Positions 1-11,617 of a DNA stretch of 64,000 bases are shown piece after piece (within the stretch, counting starts at the first letter, position 1; each line of letters begins with the position of its first letter). The stretch spans positions 3,021,420-3,085,419 of the forward strand of contig JAQFVV010012510.1 of NCBI GenBank assembly GCA_028023455.1. The letters run 5' to 3'. The position numbers and the translations under genes were made by a program. Below the pieces are notes generated by a model, which searched no databases, was not told where the DNA came from, and worked only from the letters and a program-made list of their open reading frames with translations. The DNA is from Epiperipatus broadwayi (Eukaryota; Onychophora; Udeonychophora; Euonychophora; Peripatidae).

Positions 1-118
1 GAGGTATACGACATAATATAGATAAATAGATGGATTGATAAAATGATTGATAGATTGATGCATGGACGGTAGATAGAAAGATCAATAAGTAGGTAGTTAG
101 ATAGACACATTGGTAGGT

Positions 119-567
<449 letters not shown>

Positions 568-1310
568 AAGCTTTGGCTTATAATGGTGTGCTTCGTTTCA
601 AGGCATTTAACTAATGATGAAAATTATAATTTATGGCAAAGTTGATTATAGAAATTCAATTATATCAAATCCATAAGTATTAAAATGTAAAAATATTCTT
701 CAATTTTTATTTATACAGAGAATCACTTTCATAAGAAATACCATTTGCAAAATAAACTATTGTTCATAGAAGCCATGGATATTAAAAATTTGTAAAATAA
801 GGTTAAAAAGTTAGAGTTGCTTTTAAAAATACCTTTAACAGAAGATAGATTAACATCTGAGTTGCAGTGAACAGATTTTTTAACCAGCAGGTGGATAGCA
901 TTCTGGGAAATTATAAAAAAGCTGTTTAAAAAGATTATTCATCAGACTAGATGTTAGCAGATCAGAAGGGATATATTAAATTAGTAACACTCATCACTAT
1001 TTCAAATTATAAAGCCAACTGATAAAGAAGAAAGAAAGCTAATTGCAGTGAGAAAGTCCTTGTCAGTATACTACCATTATAATGAAAATAAATTATATTC
1101 ACACAACCTTTTTAGGATGGTTAACTAAGAACCAAGTACCCAGATGAAAAGATGACTTGCCTAAACCTAACATGAAATCTTAAAAATAGGCTATTTTATC
1201 AAGAATGTGTTGATCTTGCCCAGAAATTATCTGTTTTATTGTTTGAATGTTTGAGAAATGGGCAGAATACATGCTGAATATGTAATATTTAATACAAGTA
1301 TATGTAATTT
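568..1310. other. No gene recognised
   Basis: AT-rich sequence with no ORF, repeat or motif that I can support. Confidence 0.6.
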
Positions 1311-1314
1311 TATA

Positions 1315-1460
1315 AGGGATTTGAACTCAGACTTTCAAGCTACTTACAGTCATCCGCTCATCTTATACAACCGATGCACATGCCCAAATACATGTAAAAA
1401 GATAAATGATCTCCAATATACGTATTCCATGCTGAACCAGCACTCATTTTTTCTTGTTAT
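1315..1460 (-). mobile_element. HHR-tRNA repeat, partial
   Basis: On the minus strand this carries the ribozyme half (AGTGCTGGTTCAGCATG) followed by the tRNA-like 3' part with a B-box-like GAGTTCAAATCCC. It is clearly related to the copies at 8.5-9.1, 24.2-24.8 and 57.1-58.6 kb. The ribozyme is dead here: the 5' CUGA is replaced by an A-run and GAAA reads GGAA. The upstream part of the unit is missing. Confidence 0.8.
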
Positions 1461-2397
1461 CACATATAGAGATGTTTTTTCTCATAATTAATTAGGAATA
1501 AAACAGTGTGAGGGATCGTTATTCTCAATGTCTTTGCATTATGGTAACTAGAAGCTGGAGCAAAATCTGGGTAGAATTAACAGAAATGCTAAAGAATAAT
1601 TTCTATAGAATTATTCTTCATTTGAAGTTGTGCTCAATGTTGTGTTCCTTACCAGGAATCAGTGCAAAATCAAAACTATGTTTCGTAGATTATCCCTTCA
1701 TTCTTAGAATTGTATAACCGAAATCTAACAAGCACTTTAAATAGACATTGTGATAAATAAGTTCTTATTACCGTCAGCAGCTCAAAAGTCAAGTATGTGG
1801 AGGTCTGTAATATATTCCAACTAAGTTCTGTTTCCCATTACATTTAAATGCCTAGTGTGTGGTGTGCTTATTAATATGTCATTATGAACGTCAGTCAATA
1901 TTTCCATTATATGTAAAATAAGAACATAAGATAATTTACACTTCTATATATATTATAACACAAGTAATATTAAAAAACAGATAGATTTGTGGCTAAAAAA
2001 ATGGATAGTAGAAGAGATCAATGCATTAGAGATGTGGAGTATTTTTTTTGTCACATAATTAATCAACGCTTTACGAATTAAGTATGAGTAAATGTATATA
2101 AATATGTCATTTCAGTCATCATTTAAATGCGGTATGAGAAATTAGTAAATATTTATTAAACATAGAAGATATCCTAAAATTCTGTTCTCTGTTCTCAATT
2201 CGTGGTATTAAAATAGTGATAATGATAAAATCATTTATTTCCATTTTGTAAAGATCATATTTAAAAGAAACCCATTACATTTCTGATTATCATCACTTTC
2301 TATAATTATCTTTGTGAAGGTTGAACTAATAGTCGCATCAACTAGTAGTTTTATTTATAAACAGTATATAAACAACTATTTCCTGGAATGCCATTTT
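1461..2397. other. No gene recognised
   Basis: AT-rich sequence. The short ORFs here have no recognisable domain and no codon-use signal. Confidence 0.6.
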
Positions 2398-2410
2398 CCT
2401 TTATGAAGTC

Positions 2411-2619
2411 TTACGATAGAATGACAGCCTGTTAAGCTAATTGCGCAGACGCTGTTAGAATGTTATTAATAAATGAATACCTTCGAACAACCACATGATA
2501 TAGTATTTGTTACTCTTATACAAATACTATATCATGTGGTTGTTCAAAGGTATTCATTTATTAATAACATTCTCACAGCGTCTGCGCAATTAGCTTAACA
2601 GGCTGTCATTCTATCGTAA
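2411..2619. mobile_element. Foldback element (MITE-like hairpin)
   Basis: Two nearly perfect inverted arms of about 99 bp (2411-2509 and 2521-2619) are separated by an 11-base spacer. Only a few mismatches are visible, for example CTTCGAAC against its partner TTCAAAGG. A 13-base direct repeat, CTTTATGAAGTCT, occurs just before the left arm (2399-2411) and again about 36 bases after the right arm (2656-2668). It may mark the original insertion, but it is not adjacent on the right. There is no coding capacity. A transcript would form one long hairpin. Confidence 0.85.
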
Positions 2620-2828
2620 TTATAATCGCACGCAAGACGTTATAAAATAAATGCTTCTTTATGAAGTCTGCATATGTACGATACTCATATCATAATATCC
2701 TAATTCCTTTTCCGTTATGACAGGCAAGCATATCTAGAAAAATAACCTATCTAATTAAGTAGGCAATGGAAATGAGACAATATGAATGGTAATAATATAA
2801 ATTGTAACAAAAACAAATCATTAATTAA

Positions 2829-3678
2829 CCCTTTAACTGTCCAATTGTTCATTCGCTGCTGGTGGTATCACTCAAAGCTTTTAATTAGCCGATGCACAAA
2901 ATAATGTATCAATTTTTCAAAAGTTATTGACCGTTTTTTTAAATATATTCACTTTAGTTTCGTTTTTAAAAAGTATATTAGTAATTTCTCACACTATAAA
3001 AATAAACGAAAGTTTGTTCAAAAATAAATTTTGATTTTTAATTTTAAAAATATTTGTTACGGTTGACATGAAAAGAAACGGCAATCATAATTTCACGTTA
3101 TGATTTTTTTTTCCCGACTTTGCAATAAATAAATAATTCTTGCTAAAATCGTAACTATTTTTGTAAAATAATATTTATTTTTGACATATTATATGAAAAT
3201 AATTTGTATTTTATTTGTATTTCATCAAAAAATATTTTTAAAATGCTCTAAAACATTCGTTTATCATTTTCAAAATAAAACAAAAGCGTTAAGTAAATTT
3301 TTAATTTTTGGCAGCCATATAAAAATTTTAACAGCCAATAATATTCAAGAAAAGATGATGAGAAGGCGGAGCTTTTCCATTTTCTTTTGTTTACAAAATT
3401 TCAACAGCCAATAAGATTCAAGAAAAGATGTGAAAAGGCAGTGCTTAGTTTTTGTTTGACATAAATCATCAATTAATTGATTTTTTACTTGTAAAATAAT
3501 TCAATAGATGGCAGTATATTATAAAACTTTTTGCGTTCTAAAAAATGACGTTAAAACCGTAAACGTAGTCCAAAAACTAAGCAATTTACAGCGATGTCAA
3601 ATTTACTCGATTAAAAACGAATTTACGAATATGTATCAAAAAGTGCCTCGATTAAGAACGAGTCAAACAGTTAAAAGG
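2829..3678. mobile_element. piggyBac-like MITE with TTAA target sites
   Basis: An 850-bp element bounded by TTAA at 2825-2828 and 3679-3682. The left end reads CCCTTTAACTGTCCAA and the reverse complement of the right end reads CCTTTTAACTGTTTGA. TTAA duplication and CCYTTT termini are hallmarks of the piggyBac superfamily. No transposase is encoded, so it is non-autonomous. Internally a segment around CAGCCAATAA..ATTCAAGAAAAGATG occurs twice (about 3337-3372 and 3408-3446). Two ORFs of 77 and 62 codons inside it have no recognisable domain and are probably chance. Confidence 0.75.
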
Positions 3679-3699
3679 TTAAAACAGTTTGATTAATTA

Positions 3700-4650
3700 A
3701 AAACTACTTATGGTTATATATAGATACGATACATTTATTATAAAAATAAATTTCTTTAATTAGTGTGTCAGAAAAATATATTGGCATGCTCTTTTTAAAT
3801 AAAGAGACAAAAACTAATTTATAAGCGGTTGCTATCTCTAGCCTTCATTAACCAATTTAGCCTATATATGGTTGATGTATTTTATTATTTATACTTTAAC
3901 GTCTGTCAAATATATAGCACATTTTCTATAAATTAGATAAATGTGTATTATAATTATCTATTGATGAATAATAATAAATATTTTACAATAAAAAATAAAT
4001 AAACCTATACATAAACTTACTGCTCAGGTACTAATTAATAAGTTTAATGATCAGGTATCTTTCAAAAACTATAGTAGTCAATATTTCTTAAAATTATTCT
4101 CAACTTTGAGTATCTCCTAATTCGTGGAGCCGCATAATTCTTCACTTCAGCTGACTAGGGCAACTTTTAAACCACAAAAACAAACTTCTATTAGGACATC
4201 AGGACAGGGTATGCTTCACATCATCTTCTTTTTCAGACTGTTATCTATCAATAGCTTCAAGGGATGGCACAGAATTTTCTCACTGCAGAGAGATTACATT
4301 TAGGAAGTTTCTGATGATACCTTTCTGGTTATAATTAGCACATCTTGTTGAACATTATTTCCATAGAAAAGGGTTGGCTAAAATAACTGAACCTAAAAAG
4401 GACTTTTATCTATATAATTTCTTATATAGGTAACAATTACTGAACTGCAATGATCTGCTATAGTTATGGCAGTTCCCTTGTTCTTTAACTAAGGCTTCAC
4501 ATGGTACTATGGTTTTAGGCACTCATATAGTCAGAATGAATCTATCTCGGAATCCAAAAAAAAGAATGATGACTTTTTCCAATTGAAAGAATCTAAATCT
4601 ATGAATCTGAATGAATTGTATTAATCTTATTTCTTTATATAATCTACGAG
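3700..4650. other. No gene recognised
   Basis: AT-rich sequence with no supported feature. A CTGATGAT near 4311 lacks a matching stem II and GAAA, so it is not called a ribozyme. Confidence 0.5.
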
Positions 4651-4659
4651 TCTGACAAA

Positions 4660-4890
4660 AACACTCAGATCCAAGGCTCCTCACTGATGAAGGCCACAAG
4701 CCAGAAACTAGTATGGGGATATTGGATGAGTAGGCACTAGATAGGGATTTTATGCACAAGCCTTCTGGCATCCATTGATTGCTCTTGTTAGCACAAGATG
4801 GCACTACTATATGGAGAGTTTTGCTGTATTTTGAATTGTTTAATAACAATTATTGTGCTAGTATGAGATAGTGATCATGTGATGTTTAGT
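4660..4890 (+). mobile_element. Penelope-type 3' end, family C
   Basis: This segment carries a hammerhead ribozyme and continues to a tail containing GATCATGTGATG. The same sequence is found degraded at 52.2-52.8 kb in both orientations, and as a short piece at 22.66-22.71 kb. Assignment to Penelope-like elements rests on the known association of minimal type-I hammerheads with PLEs and on resemblance of its ribozyme region to the tail family at 44.7 kb, which lies beside a GIY-YIG coding remnant. No coding part remains in this copy. Confidence 0.6.
4678..4719 (+). ncRNA. Hammerhead ribozyme (type I, minimal)
   Basis: All core elements are present. CUGAUGA lies at 4684-4690. Stem II is GGC/GCC around a CACAA loop, with an A-A mismatch at the base. 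GAAA lies at 4704-4707. Stem III is a two-pair AC/GU with a UA loop, and the cleavage-site nucleotide is A4713. Stem I pairs 4678-4683 (TCCTCA) with 4714-4719 (TGGGGA): six pairs including one G-U. Such short stem III ribozymes are typical of PLEs and retrozymes and often act as dimers. It probably self-processes element RNA. Confidence 0.8.
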
Positions 4891-5053
4891 GGTTTAAAAA
4901 CATGTTTTCCTGGCATAAACCCACGCTCTTGCTTATCAAAAGTTGTTTTCTTTATAGGTTTTCTGTTTTCTTAAAATTAATCCCTTAATTAAAAAAACCT
5001 TAATGAAATGTAGTTAATCATATAGTTTTTTTTTTAATTTAAGTAAATATATA

Positions 5054-5278
5054 ATGAATTTTTTTTATAAAGTTGTTTGCAAGAAAAGCCTTGATTTAAA
5101 ATTATTATTGAATATTTTAAAACAGTTGATTAATAGTAAATTCATTCCTGGTATAATTTACAAGATTCCTTGCAACTGTCATAAAATTTATATAGGTCAA
5201 AGTAAATTAAATCTTAATAAAAGGGTTAACATTCATAAGAGTAAAATTAAAAATAGTTATCATGAGTCAGGTTGGTAA
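5054..5278 (+). pseudogene. Penelope-like element GIY-YIG endonuclease fragment
   Basis: The 74-codon frame contains the start of a GIY-YIG nuclease domain: GIIY at residues 33-36, a C-x-C pair at 40-42, YIG at 46-48, Arg57 and His61. This is the layout of the C-terminal endonuclease of Penelope-like retroelements, which nicks target DNA. The RT domain upstream and the metal-binding Glu region downstream are gone, and the frame ends soon after His61. The initiator Met is only the first ATG in an open frame. Probably an old 5'- and 3'-truncated copy. Confidence 0.75.
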
Positions 5279-6655
5279 TGAACTGATTACAGGTTATAAA
5301 ATATTATTTACAATGCAGAGGTTTTTTTACAAAAAAAAAAATGAATTAATAATTAAAATCAAAAAAATTCTGATATTAAGACTTCTTGAATCTCAGGCTG
5401 TCGATCTCATAAAGACATCCTTTGACATTATAACTTATTAGTTTTTGAGTGAATTATGGAAAGGTTTTTTTGTATATATAGGTAGTTTGTATCTAATTGA
5501 ATTTTACTTGCGAGAGACTAATTAATAATAAATGAAATCACGATCATGAGAGAATTTTAGCAAAATTTTGTATTTTGTCTCAGCATCTCTTAAATAATAT
5601 AACTATGGGTAATCATCATCAGTAAGATAACTAACTTTTGGTCAGATTTGAAATTCTCATTTGGTTATTTATTTCTTAACTAATTACATAAAGTTTTTAT
5701 CTACTTTCAACTCTGTTAGCCTCTTTGTGATTTCAATGATTCCAACACTGAATGATTTCATATCATTACAATATATGTGAGTTTCTTAATTATTATGAGT
5801 TGATTTCTCATTACATTTGGCTCAACCCATGTATAGTTAATAAGTCACTCAAGACAATTTACCTTATATATATATATAACCCAAATAAAGTGTGGTAGTT
5901 CAGGCTAGCTAAAATTAATTTAGATTAAAAAATAATGATCATCCAAGGTGTACAAAGAGAGCTATATGATGTAGATGATGAGTGAAAACACCACTAAGTG
6001 ATGCAAAAGAATATAAAAAAACACATTTTAATAATATATATGTAATTCCTTTAATATTTTGTATTTTTTTTTTAGCATTTGTAATTTTAAACATATAAAT
6101 GTTCAGACATTTGTAAAAAAAAAAAAAAAGGGGGTAGACATATTATTTTAAAAAGTGGCTTTATTTATGATGAGCATGCTTTCAGAACAATGGTACTATC
6201 TTACATTATTATTATTGGTCATATTTAATTATATTTGTTATATTCAAATTCATTTAAATTTGTTGTGCAGTTATGTAAATTTTATTTGAAATCTTCTTAG
6301 AGAGCCCATTTCTTCAAGATAGGTGTGCTGGTATTTTTTATTTATTTATTGCAAATTGATCTTTGACTATGGTCCAAGCGTCTTTAATTTTTCTTTTTTT
6401 TTATTCTTCCTCTCAGTACAAACAATTTTTGCTTTAGATAAATCGAATTTATGGCCAGAGCATTGTTTGTGTTCTACGAAAATGGAGGAATATTTGTTAC
6501 TTCTTTAGCTCTATTAGAGAAATAGTTGTGCTGGGCCAATCTTGTAGATAGATTGGCTTTTGATTCGTCACGAGACCCTTCTAGATAAATTTAAAAAATA
6601 CAGTTTTTAAGATGTACCTCAGGTGATAAACTCTGTCTAACTTTGTTATCATTTA
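5279..6655. other. No gene recognised
   Basis: AT-rich sequence with short A and T runs. The 61-codon ORF near 6323 is hydrophobic and T-rich and looks like chance. Confidence 0.5.
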
Positions 6656-6664
6656 ATATAAATA

Positions 6665-7080
6665 TAGGCGATCTGACCTCAGACTTTCAAGTACCTGTCA
6701 ACTACCCACACTATCTCATACCACTGCTACACATGACCACACACATGTAATTCATGCTAAACCAGCACTCATCAGTTGGTCTAGATTATCATCTCCCACA
6801 CATATATAATCAGTGTTCAGATTGAAGCCTGTCCATTAAAGTATGAAGCTTTGCTATCTTAATATAAACTGAACACTGATTATATATATGTGTGTGGAAG
6901 ATGATAATCTGGACCAACTGATGAGTGCTGTTTTAGCATGAAATACATACATTGATGATTATTTACCTTTTCTACATGTATGTGTTCATGAGTATCAGTG
7001 GTATGAGATAGTGTGGATAGTTGATGGGTACTTGAAAGTCTAAATTCAACTCCCCTATATTTACAATTAGGCTCAAGGTA
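6665..7080. mobile_element. HHR-tRNA repeat, head-to-head pair
   Basis: A minus-strand copy (about 6665-6830) and a plus-strand copy (about 6860-7080) meet near 6847. Each has the tRNA-like end outermost and a CUGAUGA motif (minus 6770-6776, plus 6918-6924). The left copy reads GAAT instead of GAAA and lacks the stem III segment. The right copy keeps GAAA and stem II, but its stem III is mutated (UAU to UAC). Neither ribozyme is expected to be fully active. The arms would pair into a long hairpin in a read-through transcript. Confidence 0.85.
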
Positions 7081-7089
7081 TGTGAAGAG

Positions 7090-8430
7090 TGCCTGTATTT
7101 CAAATATTTATCATTTAATATATATTTATCTTGAAAATATAGAGAGCTTTGCTTTTTCTAAAAGCTATTCAGAATGCTAAAATAATTTGATAATGTTGTA
7201 GATGCAATGTCAAACCAGGATTAAAACTTACTGCTTGATCACAGAATTCTAGGGCAAGGATCCTTGAATCTGACTTCGTGCAAGGAAGTAGCTTAAATAT
7301 ATCTTTTTAACGAAAAAATGTAGAAAATATCAGACTGTGCGTGTTAATCAATCAGTGCTTTATAGACTACATTTTATTATCTTAAAAAGTTAATTTGAGT
7401 AGAGAGATTAGACTTTTGACCTTTTTTTTTTTTTTACTAATGTCTAATTTAATTATAGATTCTTAGCTTCGTCGATAATCTTTTCAGTATGTTTCTTATC
7501 TGGAATTCAATTTCGTTGTACATAGAAACCTTGAATTGTTACTGTTAGTTTATTTTTAAAATTATTTTCTTACGATTATTCTCATGCCGTGAGTTTTATT
7601 TACTTTAAAAATTACATTACGTTTTCAAAGAACTCCGTTTAAGAAAAGAGGGAGTCTAACGTGATAACATACACGTTTCAAATTAATGCTCTTAACCTTG
7701 CTGTAAGTTTATGTATTAATTACTCAATAGACTTAAAAGCTTACAATTATCACCCTACGCAGTTAGAATCTCTATCTCCAGAACGCAACAAAGCTTTCTG
7801 TCAGAATTCATTATGACGAAAATGATTAACGAGAGATTTTTCTTAACTCTACGTTAAAAATAAATTTGAAAAGTTTAATTGTCAATAGTTTCTGTTTCTA
7901 AAATAAATATGTATATTTACGTAGTTTTGTATTTAAATAAACATACTCATTTGTTTATTTAGTACAGTGTATAAGTAAATTAAGTTCCCTGTCTGAAGAC
8001 TGAATGAGATAATTTGACAGTAGGGTACTCTGATAAAAATGTCTATATTACATTATCGTTCGACATTGACCGTCACTCTGGCATTTTAAATTTGCAGTTG
8101 CTTCATAAAATAAAAAAAAACCTTCTATCATTAATTATATATAGTAAACATAACAACAATAAAGTAATTTGGTATTTCATAATTTCTTCATAAATTGTAA
8201 TTAGTGAATGATTTTGTTTTTAAATACCTTTCAACTTATATTGAAATCTAAAGTGAGTTTTGTTTTCGTTCCTCTAATAATTCTTAATATCAAAGATCTA
8301 TATTTTTTTATTATTGTTATTTTTTCTTCTATTTTATTTTGATTTCTCCTATTTGTTTTTTTTTTATTTATATTAATTATTAATATTTATGTTGGTTAGC
8401 AGTTATTTACGATAATAATAATAATAATAA
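7090..8430. other. No gene recognised
   Basis: AT-rich sequence with poly-T runs near 7425. No supported feature. Confidence 0.5.
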
Positions 8431-8439
8431 TATATGCGG

Positions 8440-8930
8440 GATTCGAACTCAGACTTTCACACGACCCACTACTCTCAGTGCTGTCTCATATTGCTGACCC
8501 ACCTGATCACACACATGTTGAAAAGATAAATAATCACCAATATACGTATTTCATGATAAACCAGCAATCATCAGTTGGTCTAGATTACTATCCTCACACA
8601 CATATATATAATCAGTGCTCAGCTTTATATTAAGATAGTCAATCTTCATACTTTAATGGACAGGCTTCAAACTATTCCAACTCACAACTCTTCAGCCTTC
8701 CATTTCATTGAAAATCTGATGGTGGAACGTTCAAAGCCCTTGTTAGCGCCAAGGTTGTCATCCTACCCATGTTGACATATTAGTCATTCTGACCCCTCAT
8801 GTACAGGAAAATAATCCATTTATACATACATATGTAAGGATGGGCAGACCTTTACATACTATTTATATAAATTAATACATTGTACAGGTTTAAACCTGCA
8901 TTTATATATGTAATATATGCGGGATTCGAA
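8440..8930 (-). mobile_element. HHR-tRNA repeat, near full-length
   Basis: On the minus strand the unit runs from a head segment that includes GTAAAGGTCTGCCCATCC (near 8840), through a block shared with the 57-58 kb copies, to a ribozyme-like region (CUGAUGA at 8568-8574) and a tRNA-like 3' part with a B-box-like GAGTTCGAATCCC. Stem II of the ribozyme is damaged (AUCAU in place of AGCAU). Sequence continuing right of the head (8865-8930) matches the 3' extension of another unit, so this looks like the end of a tandem dimer. Confidence 0.85.
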
Positions 8931-9165
8931 CTGAGTACTGATATATATATATATATGTGTGTGAGGATAGTAATCTAGACCAACTGATGATTGCTGGTTT
9001 AGCATGAAATATGTATATTGGTGATTATTTATCTTTTCAACATGTGTGTGATCAGGTGGGTCAGCAATATGAGATGGCACTGAGAGTAGTGGGTCGTGTG
9101 AAAATCTGAGTTCGAATTCCGCATATATTACATATATAAATGCAGGTTTAAGCTTGTACAATGTA
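8931..9165 (+). mobile_element. HHR-tRNA repeat, plus copy
   Basis: This is the plus partner of the minus copy to its left, so the two lie head to head. It contains a near-intact hammerhead (8979-9022), a tRNA-like part with GAGTTCGAATTCC near 9106-9120, and the 3' extension ending around GCAGGTTTAAGCTTGTACAA. The upstream half of the unit is absent. Confidence 0.85.
8979..9022 (+). ncRNA. Hammerhead ribozyme in HHR-tRNA repeat
   Basis: CUGAUGA lies at 8984-8990. Stem II is UUGCU/AGCAU around GGUUU, with a U-U clash next to the core and four good pairs. GAAA lies at 9006-9009. Stem III is AUA/UAU with a two-base loop, A9017 is at the cleavage position, and stem I is ACCAA (8979-8983) with UUGGU (9018-9022). 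Only the base of stem II departs from a functional design, so activity may be reduced. Confidence 0.65.
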
Positions 9166-9174
9166 TTGATAATA

Positions 9175-9565
9175 ATAATAGTGGATTTGAACACCGACTG
9201 TCAAGCTCTCTTCAGTTATCCATTCCATCTTATACAACTGATACACAGAATATTGCATCATCATATTTTCAATGTTGTGGATGGTTGAAGAGATTGGAGG
9301 ATAGAGTAGATTGAAGCCTGTCTATTAAAATATGAAGATTTACTATTTTAATATTAGCCGAGCACTGATTATATATATATGTGTGCGGGAGATAATAATC
9401 TGGACCAACTAATGTATGCTAGTACATCACGAAATACTTATATTGGATATCATTTATCTGTTTCACATGTATGTGATTATGTGTGTCGGTTATATAAGAT
9501 TGAATGGATGACTGAAGGTAGGTAGCTTGAAAATCTATGTTCAAATCCTCTTTTTACATTAAGCT
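9175..9565 (+). mobile_element. HHR-tRNA repeat, degraded
   Basis: A short minus-strand tRNA-like piece (about 9180-9245, GGATTTGAACACCGACT) is followed by a plus copy (about 9245-9560) with the GAGCACTGATTATATA motif, a decayed ribozyme (CUAAUGU in place of CUGAUGA; GAAA retained near 9452) and a B-box-like GTTCAAATCC near 9540. The order, minus then plus, repeats the head-to-head arrangement seen nearby. Confidence 0.75.
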
Positions 9566-10002
9566 TAAGAATATACATTATACTTGTATTCAGATAATAG
9601 TAATAATAATAATGGTAGCTAAATGCCCTGTTTGCTTTGTTGCAGTAGTAGAATGGGTGGATTCTAGAACTCAAGGTACACAGTTCGTAGTTAAGGTCTG
9701 TTACTTAGGTACTCAAATTTTATATGAAACTTCCTAGAGCAATAAACTATTCAAATGCTTTGCTCTGTGGGACTTAGAGCAATGGCAGAATGACAAATTC
9801 CTAAAAGATGAAAGCCTGTGGCCATGAGCAAATCGACCACCTTTGCTTAAACTTTATGTGAACTTTTGATTATTTTATTATAGCCAAACGATATTTAAGC
9901 AAGAAGATAATAGGATAAACACACAATTCAATTCATATGACTATTAATTAAATCCTTAAAATACCACATGCTCACCATTTTCTATGCTTACACAAATGAT
10001 TA

Positions 10003-10102
10003 AAATAGTAGCAACTTTTTTCATACAATAGTACCACCTAGTGCAGGCTATGGTAATTAGCTAGCACTAGATATTATTGTATAAAGAAATTTGCTACTAT
10101 TT
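10003..10102. repeat. Imperfect stem-loop, MITE-like
   Basis: Arms AAATAGTAGCAACTTTTTTC and CTAGTGC pair with GCACTAG and a right arm ending TTGCTACTATTT, leaving a loop near 10045-10063. Mismatches are scattered. It may be a small MITE. No clear target duplication is visible. Confidence 0.6.
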
Positions 10103-10980
10103 TTAAGATCATTAATTATTATACATTATTAAAAACTTAGGTGGTAGTGAGAATTAAGCACCAATTTAAAAAATATAAATATAGACAAATTTAACTTTAT
10201 TATTTGTGTGCGACATATGTGATTCACTTCTTGTAATGCTATATAAATAATGTCCAATAAATAATATTTATGTCTATATGTATTGATGCATACTTTGAAA
10301 CTGGCCACATTATTAATGATTCAGATTATCGATATAAATTCTCACTTATAATGGTGATGATCAAACCAAAACTTCTCTACCTTAAATAATTTGTAGCACT
10401 GGTTACATTTTCCTGATTATCATTGCTCATTGCTTCTCAAAAAAAAAAAAAATGAAACCAATATTAAGAAAAGTTCTAATCTCAAGAGGATAGCTTTTAT
10501 TTATTTCAATTGATAAAGATACAGCTCTTGTTTAGATTATTATCCTTCAAATCTAATTACAATTTTTACTAGGAATTATTTTAATTTTAACCATTTAGCA
10601 CTAAGGTTCTAACTCACAGAAATAGTGATCTTAAATATAATGTCCTATAGACTTTCTTCATTACTTTAATAACTATATAAGCTAAACACTATACAAATCT
10701 AAGGACCATAGGCTATATGTAAACTTAGCAACTGCTTTATTAAGTTAGCATATAACAACAATAAATATATCCATTCTTTTACAACAGTCAAAAGTTCAAA
10801 CACAAAAAGATACCCTAATACATTTAAGAACAAAATGAATATGATACTCATAAGAGATGAAAAAATTTCACCAACTAACATTTATTCAGATACATGGTCA
10901 CTAATGTGACTTGGTTAGAATTTATCACATGACTTACTATTATAAAATGATAACCAGATAATTAAAAGCAAAAAATACAT
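10103..10980. other. No gene recognised
   Basis: AT-rich sequence with an A-run near 10440. No supported gene. Confidence 0.5.
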
Positions 10981-11340
10981 TAATGCAGTGATAAAACGAT
11001 AAAAAATCAAGTGAGATGTCACATGACCTAATTTTAATAAAGCTCATATTTACAAACGTTATATATAGAGTTCGCAAAAAAACTCTTAACAAGCTTTGAG
11101 AATACCCTCAACCTCAGACTATCTAACTCAAATAGCCATATGGGATTGAACTAAGTTCAGATACACCATATATTAATAGCTCTAGCAATATAAAATCGCC
11201 AAAGCCTTAATAGCAAAAAATAAAATGATAAAAAATCAAGTCAGATGTCACATGACCTAATTTTAATAAAGCTCGTATTTACAAACATTATATATAGAGT
11301 TTGCAAAACAAACTCTTAACAAGCTTTGAGAATACCCTCA

Positions 11341-11380
11341 ACCCCAGATCGGTTTCTGCATCTAGCATCATCAGTGAGGT
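11341..11380 (-). ncRNA. Hammerhead ribozyme, family B, slightly damaged
   Basis: On the minus strand, CUGAUGA (11368-11374) is preceded by ACCUCA, which pairs with UGGGGU (11341-11346) as stem I. Stem II is UGC/GCA around five bases, and GAAA is intact. Stem III is weakened: GAAAC CGAUC has A where the family norm is CGGUC, so only one pair forms. Probably a recently inactivated ribozyme. Confidence 0.6.
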
Positions 11381-11521
11381 GCCAGAATATTCATTAGATT
11401 AAAAATACTAGGACTAGATTAGCACTTTATCTAATGTATAACTATTGAGAAAAAAATCTGAAACTTTCAGACATCCATATGCCTAAAAATCCAGCTATCT
11501 AACTCAAATAGCCATATGAGA

Positions 11522-11553
11522 CTGATGACGCTAGATGCAGAAACCAGTCTGGG
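11522..11553 (+). ncRNA. Hammerhead core remnant, family B, plus copy
   Basis: CUGAUGA (11522-11528), GAAA (11540-11543) and the AC..GUC stem III are kept. The stem I 5' strand has been replaced by unrelated sequence ending CATATGAGA, and stem II has a C-A mismatch. It is the plus partner of the minus ribozyme on its left. Confidence 0.5.
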
Positions 11554-11617
11554 ATTGAGGGTATTCTCAAAGCTTGTTAAGAATTTGTTTTGTGAACTCT
11601 TTTTATAATGCAGTGAT

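Larger units (their letters stand above)
10981..11617. mobile_element. Composite Penelope-type tail insertion, family B, with 12-bp TSD
   Basis: The perfect direct repeat TAATGCAGTGAT occurs at 10981-10992 and 11606-11617 and brackets 613 bp. Inside, from left to right, lie a minus-strand tail copy without ribozyme (to about 11118), a linker, a second minus-strand tail copy with a ribozyme (about 11213-11400), a linker, and a plus-strand ribozyme end (about 11522-11605). The first two copies share GATGTCACATGACCTAATTT. The single flanking duplication implies that this multi-copy structure went in as one event, or was built during one target-primed integration. Confidence 0.85.

Noticed and set aside
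4309-4340. Hammerhead from CTGATGAT near 4311
   Set aside because: No pairing stem II and no GAAA downstream.
4523-4849. 108-codon minus ORF
   Set aside because: It lies antisense to a Penelope-type tail with a plus-strand ribozyme and has no domain; judged a shadow.
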